From the NCBI RefSeq assembly GCF_030546695.1, contig NZ_JAUOTP010000012.1:113871-177870 (forward strand): a stretch of DNA of 64,000 bases, read 5' to 3'. Below, one piece after another: positions 38,763-47,851 of the stretch. The DNA is from Sphingomonas natans (GTDB taxonomy: Bacteria > Pseudomonadota > Alphaproteobacteria > Sphingomonadales > Sphingomonadaceae). Position 1 is the stretch's first letter. Each line of letters starts with the position of its first letter. Made by a program: the position numbers and the translations under genes. The notes beneath the pieces were generated by a model. It searched no databases and was not told the DNA's origin. It worked only from the letters and a program-made list of their open reading frames with translations.

Positions 38763-39629
38763 ATGGAAAAGCCCGGCGCCATGACGATCCCCGCTCTGCC
38801 CTTCGCCCTCGACGCCTATCTCGCGCGGATCGCGCTCAAGGAAGCGCCCGCCGCCGATGCCGATGGGCTGGCGACGCTCCAGCGCGCGCACCGGCTGGCG
38901 ATCCCGTTCGAGAATCTGGATATCGCGCTCGGCCGCGGGATCGGCATCGATCCGGTGAGCGTGTTCGCCAAGCTCGTGAGCGCCAAGCGCGGCGGCTATT
39001 GCTTCGAGCATGGCCAGTTGTTCCTTGATGCGCTGGAGGCGCTCGGCTTCGCGGCGCGGCCCCTGCTCGCGCGGGTCTGGCTCGGGCGTCCGGAGGCGGT
39101 GCCGCCGCTGACGCACACGCTAGCGCTGGTGACGATCGATGGCGCGGAGTGGATCGCGGATGCGGGATTCGGCGGCAGCTATGCACCGCCGATGCCGCTG
39201 GCCGATGGCGAGGAAGCCGAATCGCCCGACGGCGCGCGCTTCCGTCTCGCGCGCGATCCCGAATTCGGCTGGATGCTCTCGCGCAACGGGCATGGCGGGA
39301 TGACCGACGGGCGCAGCCCCGGCGAAGGCTGGCAGGATCAATATAGCTTCACGCTCGCGCCGGTCTTCCCCGCCGATCTCGCGCTCGGCAATTTCTGGGT
39401 GAGCGAGGCGCCGGAGAGCCGCTTTGTTCAAAATCGGATCGTCAGCGTGCCGCTGCCGCACGGCTTTGCGACGCTCAATGGGCGGGCTTATCGTCGCCAC
39501 AGCAAGGATCAGTCGACCGAGGCCGAGATCGGCGATCCGCGCGTCTATCGGATGCGGCTGAGCATGATGTTCGGGATCGACCTGACGGCCGAGGAGGTCG
39601 CCGCGCTGGGATTGTTCGGAGGGGGCTGA
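38763..39629 (+). CDS. nat: Arylamine N-acetyltransferase
   Basis: 288 residues. The catalytic triad is Cys80 (KRGGYCFEHG), His118 (LTHTLAL) and Asp133 (ADAGFGG). NATs transfer acetyl from acetyl-CoA to arylamines and hydrazines; the N-terminal three-helix bundle and the FENLDIALG motif agree. The start may be 38763 or the next in-frame ATG 38781; neither has a clear ribosome site, so 38763 is tentative. The stop overlaps the next gene (TGATG), so the GST is coupled. The enzyme could inactivate drugs or process natural substrates. Confidence 0.93.
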   Translation: MEKPGAMTIPALPFALDAYLARIALKEAPAADADGLATLQRAHRLAIPFENLDIALGRGIGIDPVSVFAKLVSAKRGGYCFEHGQLFLDALEALGFAARPLLARVWLGRPEAVPPLTHTLALVTIDGAEWIADAGFGGSYAPPMPLADGEEAESPDGARFRLARDPEFGWMLSRNGHGGMTDGRSPGEGWQDQYSFTLAPVFPADLALGNFWVSEAPESRFVQNRIVSVPLPHGFATLNGRAYRRHSKDQSTEAEIGDPRVYRMRLSMMFGIDLTAEEVAALGLFGGG

Positions 39630-40285
39630 TGCTACAGGTCTATGGTCACCCGCTCTCCTCTTATTGCTGGAAGGTGTTCGTCGCGCTGCGCGAACTGGGC
39701 CTCGATTACGAATTGCAGCAACTGGACCCGGACCATCCCGAGATCGGCGCCGAATTCGCCCGCCGCTGGCCGATCGCGAAGATGCCTTTGCTCGTGGATG
39801 GCGATCTGCAATTCGCCGAAAGCAGCGTCATCGTCGAATATGCGGACCTGCTGGCGGGGGGCGGACGGCTGATCCCCGCCGATCCGGTGGCAGCGCTTCA
39901 CGTCCGCTTCCTGGACCGCATGTTCGATCAGTATGTGATGGCGCCGATGCAGGCGTTCACCGTCGATTTCCTCCGGCCCGCCGGGGCGAAGGATCCTTAT
40001 GGGATCGCGCAGGCGCGCGCGCTGCTCGACAAGGCCTATGCGTGGCTGGAGACGAACCTCCCGACCACGGGCTGGGCGGCGGGCGAGCGGCCGACGCTGG
40101 CCGACTGCGCCGCCGCGCCGTCGCTTTACTATGCGGACAAGGTCCATCCGCTGGCCGGACGCTTTCCCGCGCTCGAGACCTATCTGGCGCGGCTCATCGC
40201 CTGGCCGGCCTTTGCAGGGGTGGTCGCCGACGCGCAGCCTTACTGGCACATGTTCCCGTTTGCCGACGGCCCGCCGCCGGACTGA
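39629..40285 (+). CDS. Glutathione S-transferase family protein
   Basis: 218 residues. The N-terminal thioredoxin fold starts MLQVYGHPLSSYCWKVFVAL, with Ser/Cys at the active position; the cis-Pro motif is WPIAKMPLLVDGD and the following ESSVIVEYAD is the Glu-Ser of the glutathione site. The helical C-terminal domain contains TLADCAAAPSLYYAD. It conjugates glutathione or acts as a peroxidase or isomerase. Translational coupling to the NAT gene suggests a detoxification pair, which is an inference from overlap only. Confidence 0.92.
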   Translation: MLQVYGHPLSSYCWKVFVALRELGLDYELQQLDPDHPEIGAEFARRWPIAKMPLLVDGDLQFAESSVIVEYADLLAGGGRLIPADPVAALHVRFLDRMFDQYVMAPMQAFTVDFLRPAGAKDPYGIAQARALLDKAYAWLETNLPTTGWAAGERPTLADCAAAPSLYYADKVHPLAGRFPALETYLARLIAWPAFAGVVADAQPYWHMFPFADGPPPD

Positions 40286-40355
40286 CCGGGGCGCGCATTT
40301 CGCATTCAGCCGAAATTGGCTAAGCGGCAGCCCAAGTGCGCGCCGGAGACCTTAG

Positions 40356-41876
40356 ATGACCGTTACCATCCGTCCCGAAGACCTGATCGAGAGCGTCGCC
40401 GACGCGCTCCAATATATCTCTTACTACCACCCGATGGATTATATCCGCGCGCTGGGCGTCGCCTATGAGGCCGAGCAGGGGCCGGCCGCGAAGGACGCGA
40501 TCGCGCAGATCCTGACGAACAGCCGGATGTGTGCCGAGGGTCACCGCCCGATCTGCCAGGATACGGGCATCGTCACGGTCTTCATCAAATGGGGCCAGCA
40601 CTGTCTGCTCGGTGGCGAGCAATCACTGCAGGACGTCGTCGATGAAGGCGTGCGCCGCGCCTATCTCCACCCCGAGAACCGGCTGCGCGCCTCGATCCTC
40701 AAGGATCCTGCCTTCGGCCGCATCAACACCAAGGACAATACGCCCTGCGTGCTGAACGTGGAGATGGTGCCGGGCCATCATGTCGAGGTGCAGCTCGCCG
40801 CCAAGGGCGGGGGCAGCGAGAACAAGTCCAAGTTCAAGATGATGAACCCGAGCGATTCGATCGTCGATTGGGTGCTGGAGATGATCCCGCAAATGGGCGC
40901 GGGCTGGTGCCCGCCGGGGATGCTCGGCATCGGCATCGGCGGCACCGCCGAGAAGGCGATGACGCTCGCCAAGGAATCGCTGATGGGCGACATCGACATG
41001 GCGCAGCTCAAGCAACGCGGGGCGCAGACCAAGATCGAGGAACTGCGCATCGAGATATTCGACAAGGTCAATGCGCTCGGCATCGGCGCGCAGGGCCTGG
41101 GGGGGCTGGCGACGATCCTCGATGTGAAGATCCTCGATTATCCGACGCATGCCGCGTCCAAGCCGATCGCGATGATCCCGAATTGCGCGGCGACGCGCCA
41201 CGCGCATTTCCACCTCGACGGCTCGGGACCCGTCTTTCTGCCCGTGCCTGATCTCAACGACTGGCCGAAGGTGGAGTGGGCGCCGAGCAAGGAATCGATC
41301 CGCGTCGATCTCGATACGTTGACTCCGCAAGTCGTGCAGAGCTGGAAACCGGGCGATCGCCTGCTGCTCAATGGCAAGATGCTGACCGGCCGCGACGCCG
41401 CGCACAAGCGCATCCAGGAGATGCTGGCGGCGGGCGAGCCGCTGCCCGTCGAGTTCGCCGGCCGAGTCATCTATTATGTCGGCCCCGTCGATCCGGTCGG
41501 CGATGAGGTGGTCGGCCCGGCCGGCCCGACGACCGCGACGCGGATGGACAAGTTCACGAAGATGATGCTCGATCAGGGCCTGCTGGCGATGGTCGGCAAG
41601 GCCGAGCGCGGGCCGGCGGCGATCGAGGCGATCAGGGAGGCCAAATCGGCTTACCTGATGGCGGTCGGCGGTGCGGCCTATCTCGTCGCGCGCGCGATCA
41701 AGGCGGCCAAGGTCGTCGGCTTCGCCGATCTCGGCATGGAGGCGATCTACGAGTTCGAGGTGCAGGACATGCCGGTCACGGTCGCGGTCGATGCGACGGG
41801 CACCAGCGTCCACACTACCGGGCCGCTCGTGTGGCGCGAGAAGATCGCGCGCGAAAGGCTGCTGGAGACGGCCTGA
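40356..41876 (+). CDS. Class I fumarate hydratase (iron-sulfur)
   Basis: 506 residues, one chain combining the alpha and beta parts of the Fe-S fumarase family. Cys residues for the 4Fe-4S cluster are in RPICQDTGIV and others in the N-terminal half; MIPNCAATRHAHFHLDG is a further signature. The second domain has VGPAGPTTATRMDKF. It interconverts fumarate and malate in the TCA cycle; this oxygen-sensitive form is common in alphaproteobacteria. A class I tartrate dehydratase is a less likely alternative. Next comes the TrmO-like gene, eight bases after the stop. Confidence 0.95.
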   Translation: MTVTIRPEDLIESVADALQYISYYHPMDYIRALGVAYEAEQGPAAKDAIAQILTNSRMCAEGHRPICQDTGIVTVFIKWGQHCLLGGEQSLQDVVDEGVRRAYLHPENRLRASILKDPAFGRINTKDNTPCVLNVEMVPGHHVEVQLAAKGGGSENKSKFKMMNPSDSIVDWVLEMIPQMGAGWCPPGMLGIGIGGTAEKAMTLAKESLMGDIDMAQLKQRGAQTKIEELRIEIFDKVNALGIGAQGLGGLATILDVKILDYPTHAASKPIAMIPNCAATRHAHFHLDGSGPVFLPVPDLNDWPKVEWAPSKESIRVDLDTLTPQVVQSWKPGDRLLLNGKMLTGRDAAHKRIQEMLAAGEPLPVEFAGRVIYYVGPVDPVGDEVVGPAGPTTATRMDKFTKMMLDQGLLAMVGKAERGPAAIEAIREAKSAYLMAVGGAAYLVARAIKAAKVVGFADLGMEAIYEFEVQDMPVTVAVDATGTSVHTTGPLVWREKIARERLLETA

Positions 41877-41883
41877 CGTGACG

Positions 41884-42339
41884 ATGATCGCGATGCGCCC
41901 GGTCGGCCGGGTCGTCGGCGGGCGGGCGAGCCTGGACGATGACGGCTGGGATGCCGTCCAGGCGCGGATCGAACTGGCGCAGGATGTGCCGGACGATGCG
42001 CTGGCTGGCCTCGCCGACTTCAGCCATGTCGAAATCGTCTATCATTTCGATCGCGTCGCCGAGGCCGCGATCGTCACCGGCGCGCGCCATCCGCGCGGGC
42101 GGGCGGACTGGCCGAAGGTCGGCATCTTCGCGCAGCGCGGCAAGGCGCGACCCAACCGGATCGGGGTCACCGTCTGCCGATTGATCGCGGTGGAGCCGCG
42201 CGCGCTGATCGTCGCCGGGCTCGACGCGATCGAGGGGACGCCGGTGCTGGACATCAAGCCGGTCCTGTCGGGCTTCCTGCCGCGCGAACCGATCCATGAG
42301 CCCGAATGGGCGCGCGCGATCATGCGGGATTACTGGTAG
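41884..42339 (+). CDS. TrmO/TsaA-family tRNA methyltransferase-like protein
   Basis: 151 residues from the ATG at 41884; a GTG at 41878 is an alternative start. FSHVEIVYHFDRV, GARHPRGRADWPKVGIFAQRGKARPNRIGVT and LDIKPVLSGFLP are the hallmark motifs of the TsaA-like beta-barrel domain. TrmO methylates the t6A modification of tRNA using SAM. The two-domain version found in E. coli is longer, so this short form may be a truncated or different-substrate member. It lies directly after the fumarase gene. Confidence 0.8.
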   Translation: MIAMRPVGRVVGGRASLDDDGWDAVQARIELAQDVPDDALAGLADFSHVEIVYHFDRVAEAAIVTGARHPRGRADWPKVGIFAQRGKARPNRIGVTVCRLIAVEPRALIVAGLDAIEGTPVLDIKPVLSGFLPREPIHEPEWARAIMRDYW

Positions 42340-42350
42340 GCGTGCCGACG

Positions 42351-42767
42351 ATGATGGCGGCGCTGATTGCGCTGGCGCTGTCGGCCGCCGTGCCGCCGAC
42401 GCCGCCCGCCGAGGCTTCCGTGGATGCGGCCGTGGCCGTCGTGCGTGATTATTATGCGGCGATCGAGGCGCGCGACTATCGCGCCGCCTATCGGCTCTGG
42501 CACGGGCGCTACAGCCTGGCGCAGGTGCGTGCCGGCTATGCCGATAACGTGCATGTCCGCGCGACGCCGATCCCGCCGTTTGAAGCGGATGCGGGCGCGG
42601 GCAGCGTCTATTGCGAGGTGAAGGTGCGCGTGGATGCGGTGCTGAGAAGCGGGCGCCGCCAGCATTTCGCCGGCAGCTTCACGCTGCGTCGGGTCAACGA
42701 CGTCGACGGATCGACGGCAGATCAGCGGCGCTGGCACATCATCGGTGCGAAGCTGCGCCCGATATGA
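42351..42767 (+). CDS. Small exported protein with a SnoaL/NTF2-like region
   Basis: 138 residues from the first of two adjacent ATG codons. The start MMAALIALALSAAVPPTPPAEA is a signal peptide. The next part (VVRDYYAAIEARDYRAAYRLWHG) is the helical start of NTF2/SnoaL-like folds seen in many secreted small proteins. A single Cys sits in SVYCEVKVRV. No active site can be proposed. It is followed by a hairpin terminator shared with the convergent glycine-zipper gene. Confidence 0.65.
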   Translation: MMAALIALALSAAVPPTPPAEASVDAAVAVVRDYYAAIEARDYRAAYRLWHGRYSLAQVRAGYADNVHVRATPIPPFEADAGAGSVYCEVKVRVDAVLRSGRRQHFAGSFTLRRVNDVDGSTADQRRWHIIGAKLRPI

Positions 42768-42799
42768 AAAGGCCCACCGTCCGCGCAGGACGATGGGCC
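42767..42799 (-). terminator. Hairpin terminator for the convergent pair at 42.8 kb
   Basis: ggcccaccgtcc, loop gcgca, ggacgatgggcc form a 12-base stem with one mismatch. Read on the minus strand the stem is followed by TTTT (42770-42767), a rho-independent terminator for the glycine-zipper gene. It lies directly after the stop of the plus-strand gene, so it may serve both. Confidence 0.7.
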
Positions 42800-42821
42800 C
42801 GTCATTCACGCCGTCAGACGC

Positions 42822-43355
42822 TTAGCGGCACTTGATCTGCGCCTGGTTCTGATCGACCGCCTTGCCGGCGAGCGCGCCGATCGCGGCGCCGAGCAGGGTA
42901 CCTGCGGTGCGCGAGTGGCCGCCGTCGATGACGTTGCCGAGGATGCCGCCGGCGGCGCCGCCCGCGATCAGGCCGGTCGTGCCGTCCGAACGCTTGCAGT
43001 AATAACGGCCGTCATTGCCGGCATAGACGCGCTCGTCGGGGGCGAGGACGCGCTCCTGCTGACCCGGGCGATAGGTCGCGGCCGGATCGAAATTCTCGAC
43101 GCGATCGTCATTGGCATAGCCGCCACCGCCATAAGCGCCGGTGGGCGGGGGCGCGCCGTAACCGCCGCGCGGGCCGCCACGCGCATTATAATAGAGGTCG
43201 CGCTCGGCATAATAACGCTCGGTCTCGGCCTGATAGCGGCGCTGGGCATCCGCCCATCGTGCCTCGACCTGGCCGCGCGACTGCGCGACGGCCGGCGCGG
43301 CGAGAGCCACCGGTGCGGTCGCCGCGATCATCGCCGCGAAAATCCACTGACGCAT
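42822..43355 (-). CDS. Glycine-zipper 2TM secreted protein, paralog A
   Basis: 177 residues. A signal peptide (MRQWIFAAMIAATAPVALAAPAVAQ) leads to a Tyr/Arg-rich coiled segment (RRYQAETERYYAERDLYY). Then comes a Gly/Tyr-rich linker, and the conserved end YYCKRSDGTTGLIAGGAAGG with GTLLGAAIGALAGKAVD, the glycine zipper. The final Cys pairs with the YYC Cys. AGGAAC stands just before the ATG. Proteins with this ending are outer-membrane or periplasmic structural proteins of unknown exact role. A paralog lies next to it. Confidence 0.85.
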   Translation of the reverse strand: MRQWIFAAMIAATAPVALAAPAVAQSRGQVEARWADAQRRYQAETERYYAERDLYYNARGGPRGGYGAPPPTGAYGGGGYANDDRVENFDPAATYRPGQQERVLAPDERVYAGNDGRYYCKRSDGTTGLIAGGAAGGILGNVIDGGHSRTAGTLLGAAIGALAGKAVDQNQAQIKCR

Positions 43356-43453
43356 GTTCCTGTCTCCCTTGCGATCGGAGGCTCATCCGATGCTGATGTC
43401 GCTTTTGCCCGGCCGCGACTGAACGGTCGCTGAGCCGGACATTAGCCTGCCGT

Positions 43454-43990
43454 TCAGCGGCAGCGCACGTTGCCGCGATCGATCGATTGGCCGAGCAGCG
43501 CACCGCCGCCGACGCCGAGCAGGGTCGCGACCGTGCTGGAGCGGCCATTGGCGAGCGAATTGCCGAGCAGCCCGCCGAGCGCGCCGCCGACGATCAGGCC
43601 GGTCGTGCCGTCCGTGCGGCGGCAATAATAACGCCCGTTGCCGCCGCGATAGATGCGATCGTTGCGGCCGATGCGGCGCTCGCTGTAATTGCCGTCGCGA
43701 TAGTAGCGCGCCGCGTCGTAGCCGCCATAGCGCTGGTCGGGGCGGTTCCAGTCATAGTTGCGATAGCTCTGCCAATCCTGGCCGCCGCGCCCGCGATCAT
43801 TGCCGCGATCGTTACCGCGCGGGCCGCCGCGATCATCGCGTCGGCCATTCTGGCGATCGTCGCCGCGGCCGCGGCCATTGTCGCCGCGGTCGTCGCGATC
43901 GCCGCGCGAATAACCCTGCTGTGCCAGTGCCGGTGCGGCCGCGGGCAGGATCATCGCGGCCAGCGCCGTGCCCAGGATGAAGCTCTTCAT
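43454..43990 (-). CDS. Glycine-zipper 2TM secreted protein, paralog B
   Basis: 178 residues from 43990. The signal peptide is MKSFILGTALAAMILPAAAPALAQ. An Arg/Asp/Gly/Asn repeat region (residues about 28-72) includes many RGD, DDRG and NDRG steps, an extreme low-complexity, intrinsically disordered stretch. The C-terminus YYCRRTDGTTGLIVGGALGG plus GVGGGALLGQSIDRG is the same glycine zipper as its neighbour at 42822. Tandem duplication and divergence explain the pair. GAGGAACAG precedes the ATG. Confidence 0.85.
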   Translation of the reverse strand: MKSFILGTALAAMILPAAAPALAQQGYSRGDRDDRGDNGRGRGDDRQNGRRDDRGGPRGNDRGNDRGRGGQDWQSYRNYDWNRPDQRYGGYDAARYYRDGNYSERRIGRNDRIYRGGNGRYYCRRTDGTTGLIVGGALGGLLGNSLANGRSSTVATLLGVGGGALLGQSIDRGNVRCR

Positions 43991-44108
43991 TATCTGTTCC
44001 TCGTTATTATGAGGGTTGAACGGAGCGGCGGGGCCGCGGTTGCGTGAACCGCAAACTACGCGCCGTTCATCTTGCGGAACGGGGCCGGTCGGAGTCATGA
44101 TCGCCGGC

Positions 44109-44693
44109 ATGGCAAAGGATGACCGTGTCGATGCCGCGATCGCCAAAGCGGGCGATTTCGCGAAGCCGATCCTCGGCAGGCTGCGTGCCGCGCTGCACGA
44201 GGCAGAGCCGGGGCTGGTCGAAACGATCAAGTGGGGCCGCCCCTTCTTCGAGCTGGACGGGCGACCGTTCGCGTTCATGGCCGCGTTCAAGGCGCATTGC
44301 GGCTTCGGCTTCTGGCAGGGCGCCGAGACGGGCCGGGAAGAGGAGGGCGCCGGCCAATATGGCAGGATCGCCTCGCTCGCCGATCTGCCGCCCGATGCGG
44401 AGCTTGTCGCGCTGATCCGGGCGCGCGCGGCCGAGGCGCGCCTCGAGCGCCCGTCCCGTCCGCGGCGCATCGCCAAGGGCGAAGCGGCGCTGCCCGACGA
44501 TCTCGCCTCCGCGCTGGCGGCCGATCCCCAAGCCGCGGCGCATTTCGCCGGCTTCGCGCCCGGCCAGCGGCGCGATTATATCGATTGGGTGACCGAGGCG
44601 AAGCGGCCCGAGACGCGCGCAAGGCGGATCGGCGAGACCGTCGCGCAGGTCGCGCAGGGGCTCCGGCGCAACGAGAAATATCGCTCGTGCTGA
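44109..44693 (+). CDS. DUF1801 (YdeI-like) protein
   Basis: 194 residues from the second of two candidate ATGs. DDRVDAAIAKAGDFAKPILGRL and EAEPGLVETIKWGRPFF are the hallmark of the YdeI/DUF1801 family; the C-terminal DYIDWVTEAKRPETRARRIGE is the common tail of its YdeI-type members. The domain is a ferredoxin-like, iron- or peptide-binding fold whose function is unclear; some members affect antimicrobial peptide resistance. It is divergent from the glycine-zipper gene and convergent with phaC (16 bases between stops). Confidence 0.85.
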   Translation: MAKDDRVDAAIAKAGDFAKPILGRLRAALHEAEPGLVETIKWGRPFFELDGRPFAFMAAFKAHCGFGFWQGAETGREEEGAGQYGRIASLADLPPDAELVALIRARAAEARLERPSRPRRIAKGEAALPDDLASALAADPQAAAHFAGFAPGQRRDYIDWVTEAKRPETRARRIGETVAQVAQGLRRNEKYRSC

Positions 44694-44709
44694 GGCGGCA
44701 GGTCGCTGC

Positions 44710-46440
44710 TCAGCGCGTCCGCGCGTAGCGGCCGGGCGCGTCCTCGATTGCAGGCAGCGCGCCGCCGCCGGGAATGCGCGCGCCTTCGGCCGGTACCTTG
44801 GCGGCATCGTGCGCGGAAAGCCATTTCAGCCAGTCCGGCCACCAGCTGCCCTTATGCTCGGTCGCGCCGGCGACGAAGTCGTCGAGCGTGTCGACCTTCG
44901 CCTCGTTGGTCCAATATTGATATTTGTTGGCGGACGGGTGGTTGACGACGCCCGCGATATGCCCCGATCCGGCGAGCACGAAGCGCATCGGCCCGCCGAA
45001 ATGATGGAGCATCTTCCACACGCTCTTGGCCGGCGCGATATGATCCTCGCGGCCCGCCTGGATATAAGCGGGCGTCTTCACGATCGTCAGATCGATCGGA
45101 GTGCCCGCGACCGAAAGCGCGCCGGGCTTCACCAGCAGATTGTCGCGATAGAGCTCGGTCAGGTAGCGCAGCTGCCAGCCGGCGGGGAGATTGGTGACGT
45201 CGCCATTCCAGTGGAGCAGATCGAAGCTCTTATAGTCTTCGGCCAGCAGGTAATTGTTGACGACATAGTTCCAGATCAGGTCGCGGCTGCGCAACAGATT
45301 GAAGGTCATCGCCATGTAGCGGCCGTCGAACACGCCGTCCTTGGCCATCGTGCCCATCAGCTTGAGCTGCGCATCGTCGACGAATAGCGAGAGATCGCCG
45401 GATTCGGTGAAGTCGACCTGCGCGGTGAAGAAGGTCGCGCTGGCAATCTTGGCCTCGTTGCCCGTCGCATGCGCCCAGGCGAGCATCATCGACAGCGCCG
45501 TGCCCGCGACGCAATAGCCGACGACATGCGTCTTGGGCACGTCGAGCAGGCGGGTGACGACCTCGATCGCCTCCCATTCCCCGTTCAGGACATAATCGTC
45601 CATCAGGACATGGGCGATGCTGGCGTCGGCCGATTTCCACGAGACGATGAAGACGGTGAGGCCTTGATCGACCGCCCACTGGACCAGGCTCTTCTCGGGC
45701 GAAAGATCGAGGATGTAGAAGCGGTTGAACCAGGGCGGGAAGATGATGAGCGGGATTTCGGAGACCTGCTCGGTGGTCGGGCTATACTGGATCAGCTGGA
45801 AGAGCGGCGCTTCGTAGACGACCTTGCCGGGCGTCATCGCGATGTTGCGGCCGAGCTCGAACGCATCCTTGCCGACATGGCGGAGCTGCCCGCTGGACGC
45901 ATCCTCGATCATCCGCTGGAGCCCGGTGATCAGGTTCTGGCCGCGCGTTTCGACGATCTTCGCCACGACCTGAGGATTGGTGAAGGCGAAATTGCTGGGG
46001 CTCATCGCCTCCACGAAATTGCGCGCGCCGAAGCGCAATTGCTCAGCCTGGTGCGGGCTCAGCCCCGGCGCCTGATCGATGATCGAGAGGAACTGGTCGG
46101 CGGCGACGGCATAGGTCTGGCGGATCAGGTCGAAGAGCGGCTCCTGCCAGTCCGGCGCGGCGAAGCGGCGATCGGGGGCGGCGCCTTCGGTCTCGGGCAG
46201 CATCGATCGCCAGAAGCCGAGCGTCTCGGCCCACATCGCGGCCGGCGCGGCGGCCATGCCCGCCGGATCCATGACCGGCATCTGCCCCATCTGCGCCATG
46301 AAATCATCGCCGGCCTTCAGCGCGGCGCTCGCGCCATGCTCCATCAGAAGCTGCTGCGCCTTGCCGATCACGCCCGTCCAGTGCGCCATTTCCGCGAGCA
46401 GAGCGCCGCCGTCGTGCGGCTCGTTCCCGGGCTTCGCCAT
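44710..46440 (-). CDS. phaC: Class I poly(3-hydroxyalkanoate) synthase PhaC
   Basis: 576 residues from the ATG at 46440. Catalytic Cys310 lies in HVVGYCVAGTALSM; the acid Asp is in QAGREDHIAP and the His in GSGHIAGVVNHP. The N-terminal PhaC domain (EAMSPSNFAFTNP) and the polymerase core (IPLIIFPPWFNRFYILDLSP) are clear. The lipase-like box has Ala (GYCVAG) where most have Gly, a small deviation. It polymerises hydroxyacyl-CoA into storage polyester. No phaA, phaB or phasin gene is next to it, so other cycle genes must lie elsewhere. It is divergent from the aminotransferase. Confidence 0.95.
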   Translation of the reverse strand: MAKPGNEPHDGGALLAEMAHWTGVIGKAQQLLMEHGASAALKAGDDFMAQMGQMPVMDPAGMAAAPAAMWAETLGFWRSMLPETEGAAPDRRFAAPDWQEPLFDLIRQTYAVAADQFLSIIDQAPGLSPHQAEQLRFGARNFVEAMSPSNFAFTNPQVVAKIVETRGQNLITGLQRMIEDASSGQLRHVGKDAFELGRNIAMTPGKVVYEAPLFQLIQYSPTTEQVSEIPLIIFPPWFNRFYILDLSPEKSLVQWAVDQGLTVFIVSWKSADASIAHVLMDDYVLNGEWEAIEVVTRLLDVPKTHVVGYCVAGTALSMMLAWAHATGNEAKIASATFFTAQVDFTESGDLSLFVDDAQLKLMGTMAKDGVFDGRYMAMTFNLLRSRDLIWNYVVNNYLLAEDYKSFDLLHWNGDVTNLPAGWQLRYLTELYRDNLLVKPGALSVAGTPIDLTIVKTPAYIQAGREDHIAPAKSVWKMLHHFGGPMRFVLAGSGHIAGVVNHPSANKYQYWTNEAKVDTLDDFVAGATEHKGSWWPDWLKWLSAHDAAKVPAEGARIPGGGALPAIEDAPGRYARTR

Positions 46441-46561
46441 CAAATCTCTCCACCGGGCCTTCGGACTGCCAATTGGCCTGCAAACCCCGTATAGCGCAAG
46501 CGCCTGGGACACGGCGAGCGATCCGCGCGCGCCTTTTCAAGGCCTTCAACCCGAGGACGAG

Positions 46562-47767
46562 ATGACCGAAGACTTCTACCGCATCCGCCGTTTGCCGCCC
46601 TATATCATCGCCGAAGTCAACGCGATGCGGGCCGCGGCGCGCGCGGGCGGAGAGGACATCATCGATCTCGGCATGGGCAATCCGGATCTGCCGCCGCCCG
46701 CGCACGTCATCGCCAAGCTGGTCGAGGTCGCGCAGAAGCCGGACGCGCACGGCTACTCCGCCTCGAAGGGGATTCCCGGCCTCCGCAAGGCGCAGGCCGG
46801 CTATTATGCGCGTCGTTTCGGCGTCGATGTCGATCCCGAGACCGAGGTGGTCGTGACGATGGGATCGAAGGAGGGGCTCGCCAGCCTCGCCACCGCGATC
46901 ACCGCGCCGGGCGACGTCGTGATGGCGCCCAACCCGTCTTACCCGATCCACACGTTCGGCTTCATCATCGCCGGCGCGACGATCCGCGCCGTGCCGACGA
47001 CGCCCGACGAACATTATTTCGAGAGCCTCGAGCGGGCGATGAACTTCACCGTGCCGCGGCCCTCGATCCTCGTCGTCAACTATCCCTCGAACCCGACGGC
47101 GGAGACGGTCGACCTCGCCTTCTACGAGCGGCTGGTGGCGTGGGCGCGCGAGAACAAGGTCTGGATCATCTCCGATCTCGCCTATTCCGAGCTTTATTAT
47201 GACGGCAAGCCGACCGTCTCGATCCTGCAGGTGAAGGGCGCCAAGGACGTCGCGATCGAATTCACGTCGCTCTCCAAGACCTTCTCGATGGCGGGCTGGC
47301 GGATCGGCTTCGCGGTCGGCAACACGCAGCTCATCGCGGCGATGACGCGCGTGAAATCCTATCTCGATTATGGCGCCTTCACGCCGATCCAGGCGGCCGC
47401 CTGCGCCGCGCTGAACGGGCCGCAGGACATCGTCGCGCAGAATCGCGAACTCTATCACAAGCGCCGCGACGTGCTGGTCGAAAGCTTCGGCCGGGCGGGC
47501 TGGGACATTCCGAGCCCGGCCGCGTCGATGTTCGCCTGGGCGCCGCTGCCGCCGGCGCTCGCGCATCTGGGCAGTCTCGAATTCTCCAAGCAGATGCTGA
47601 CGCATGCCAAGGTCGCGGTCGCGCCCGGCGTCGGTTACGGCGAGAATGGCGAAGGCTATGTCCGCATCGCGCTCGTCGAGAATGAGCAGAGGCTGCGCCA
47701 GGCGGCGCGCAACGTGAAGAAATATCTCCAGTCGATGGGGGTCAATACGGGGCGGCGCGTGGGCTGA
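46562..47767 (+). CDS. Pyridoxal-phosphate aminotransferase (AlaC / LL-DAP aminotransferase-like)
   Basis: 401 residues. MGNPDLPPPAHVI, NYPSNPTAE, DLAYSELYYDG and the PLP lysine in SLSKTFSMAGWRIGFAVG identify a class I/II aminotransferase. The branch resembles AlaC and related enzymes that make alanine from pyruvate and glutamate, but diaminopimelate or other substrates are possible. GAGGACGAG precedes the ATG. It shares a 121-base divergent spacer with phaC. Confidence 0.92.
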   Translation: MTEDFYRIRRLPPYIIAEVNAMRAAARAGGEDIIDLGMGNPDLPPPAHVIAKLVEVAQKPDAHGYSASKGIPGLRKAQAGYYARRFGVDVDPETEVVVTMGSKEGLASLATAITAPGDVVMAPNPSYPIHTFGFIIAGATIRAVPTTPDEHYFESLERAMNFTVPRPSILVVNYPSNPTAETVDLAFYERLVAWARENKVWIISDLAYSELYYDGKPTVSILQVKGAKDVAIEFTSLSKTFSMAGWRIGFAVGNTQLIAAMTRVKSYLDYGAFTPIQAAACAALNGPQDIVAQNRELYHKRRDVLVESFGRAGWDIPSPAASMFAWAPLPPALAHLGSLEFSKQMLTHAKVAVAPGVGYGENGEGYVRIALVENEQRLRQAARNVKKYLQSMGVNTGRRVG

Positions 47768-47851
47768 GTCCCGGCTCCTCCCTTGCGGGGGAGGAGCTGT
47801 CTCCCCCGCGGAGCCTGCGAGACTGCCGCCGATTTGAGAGGATTGCCGCCG

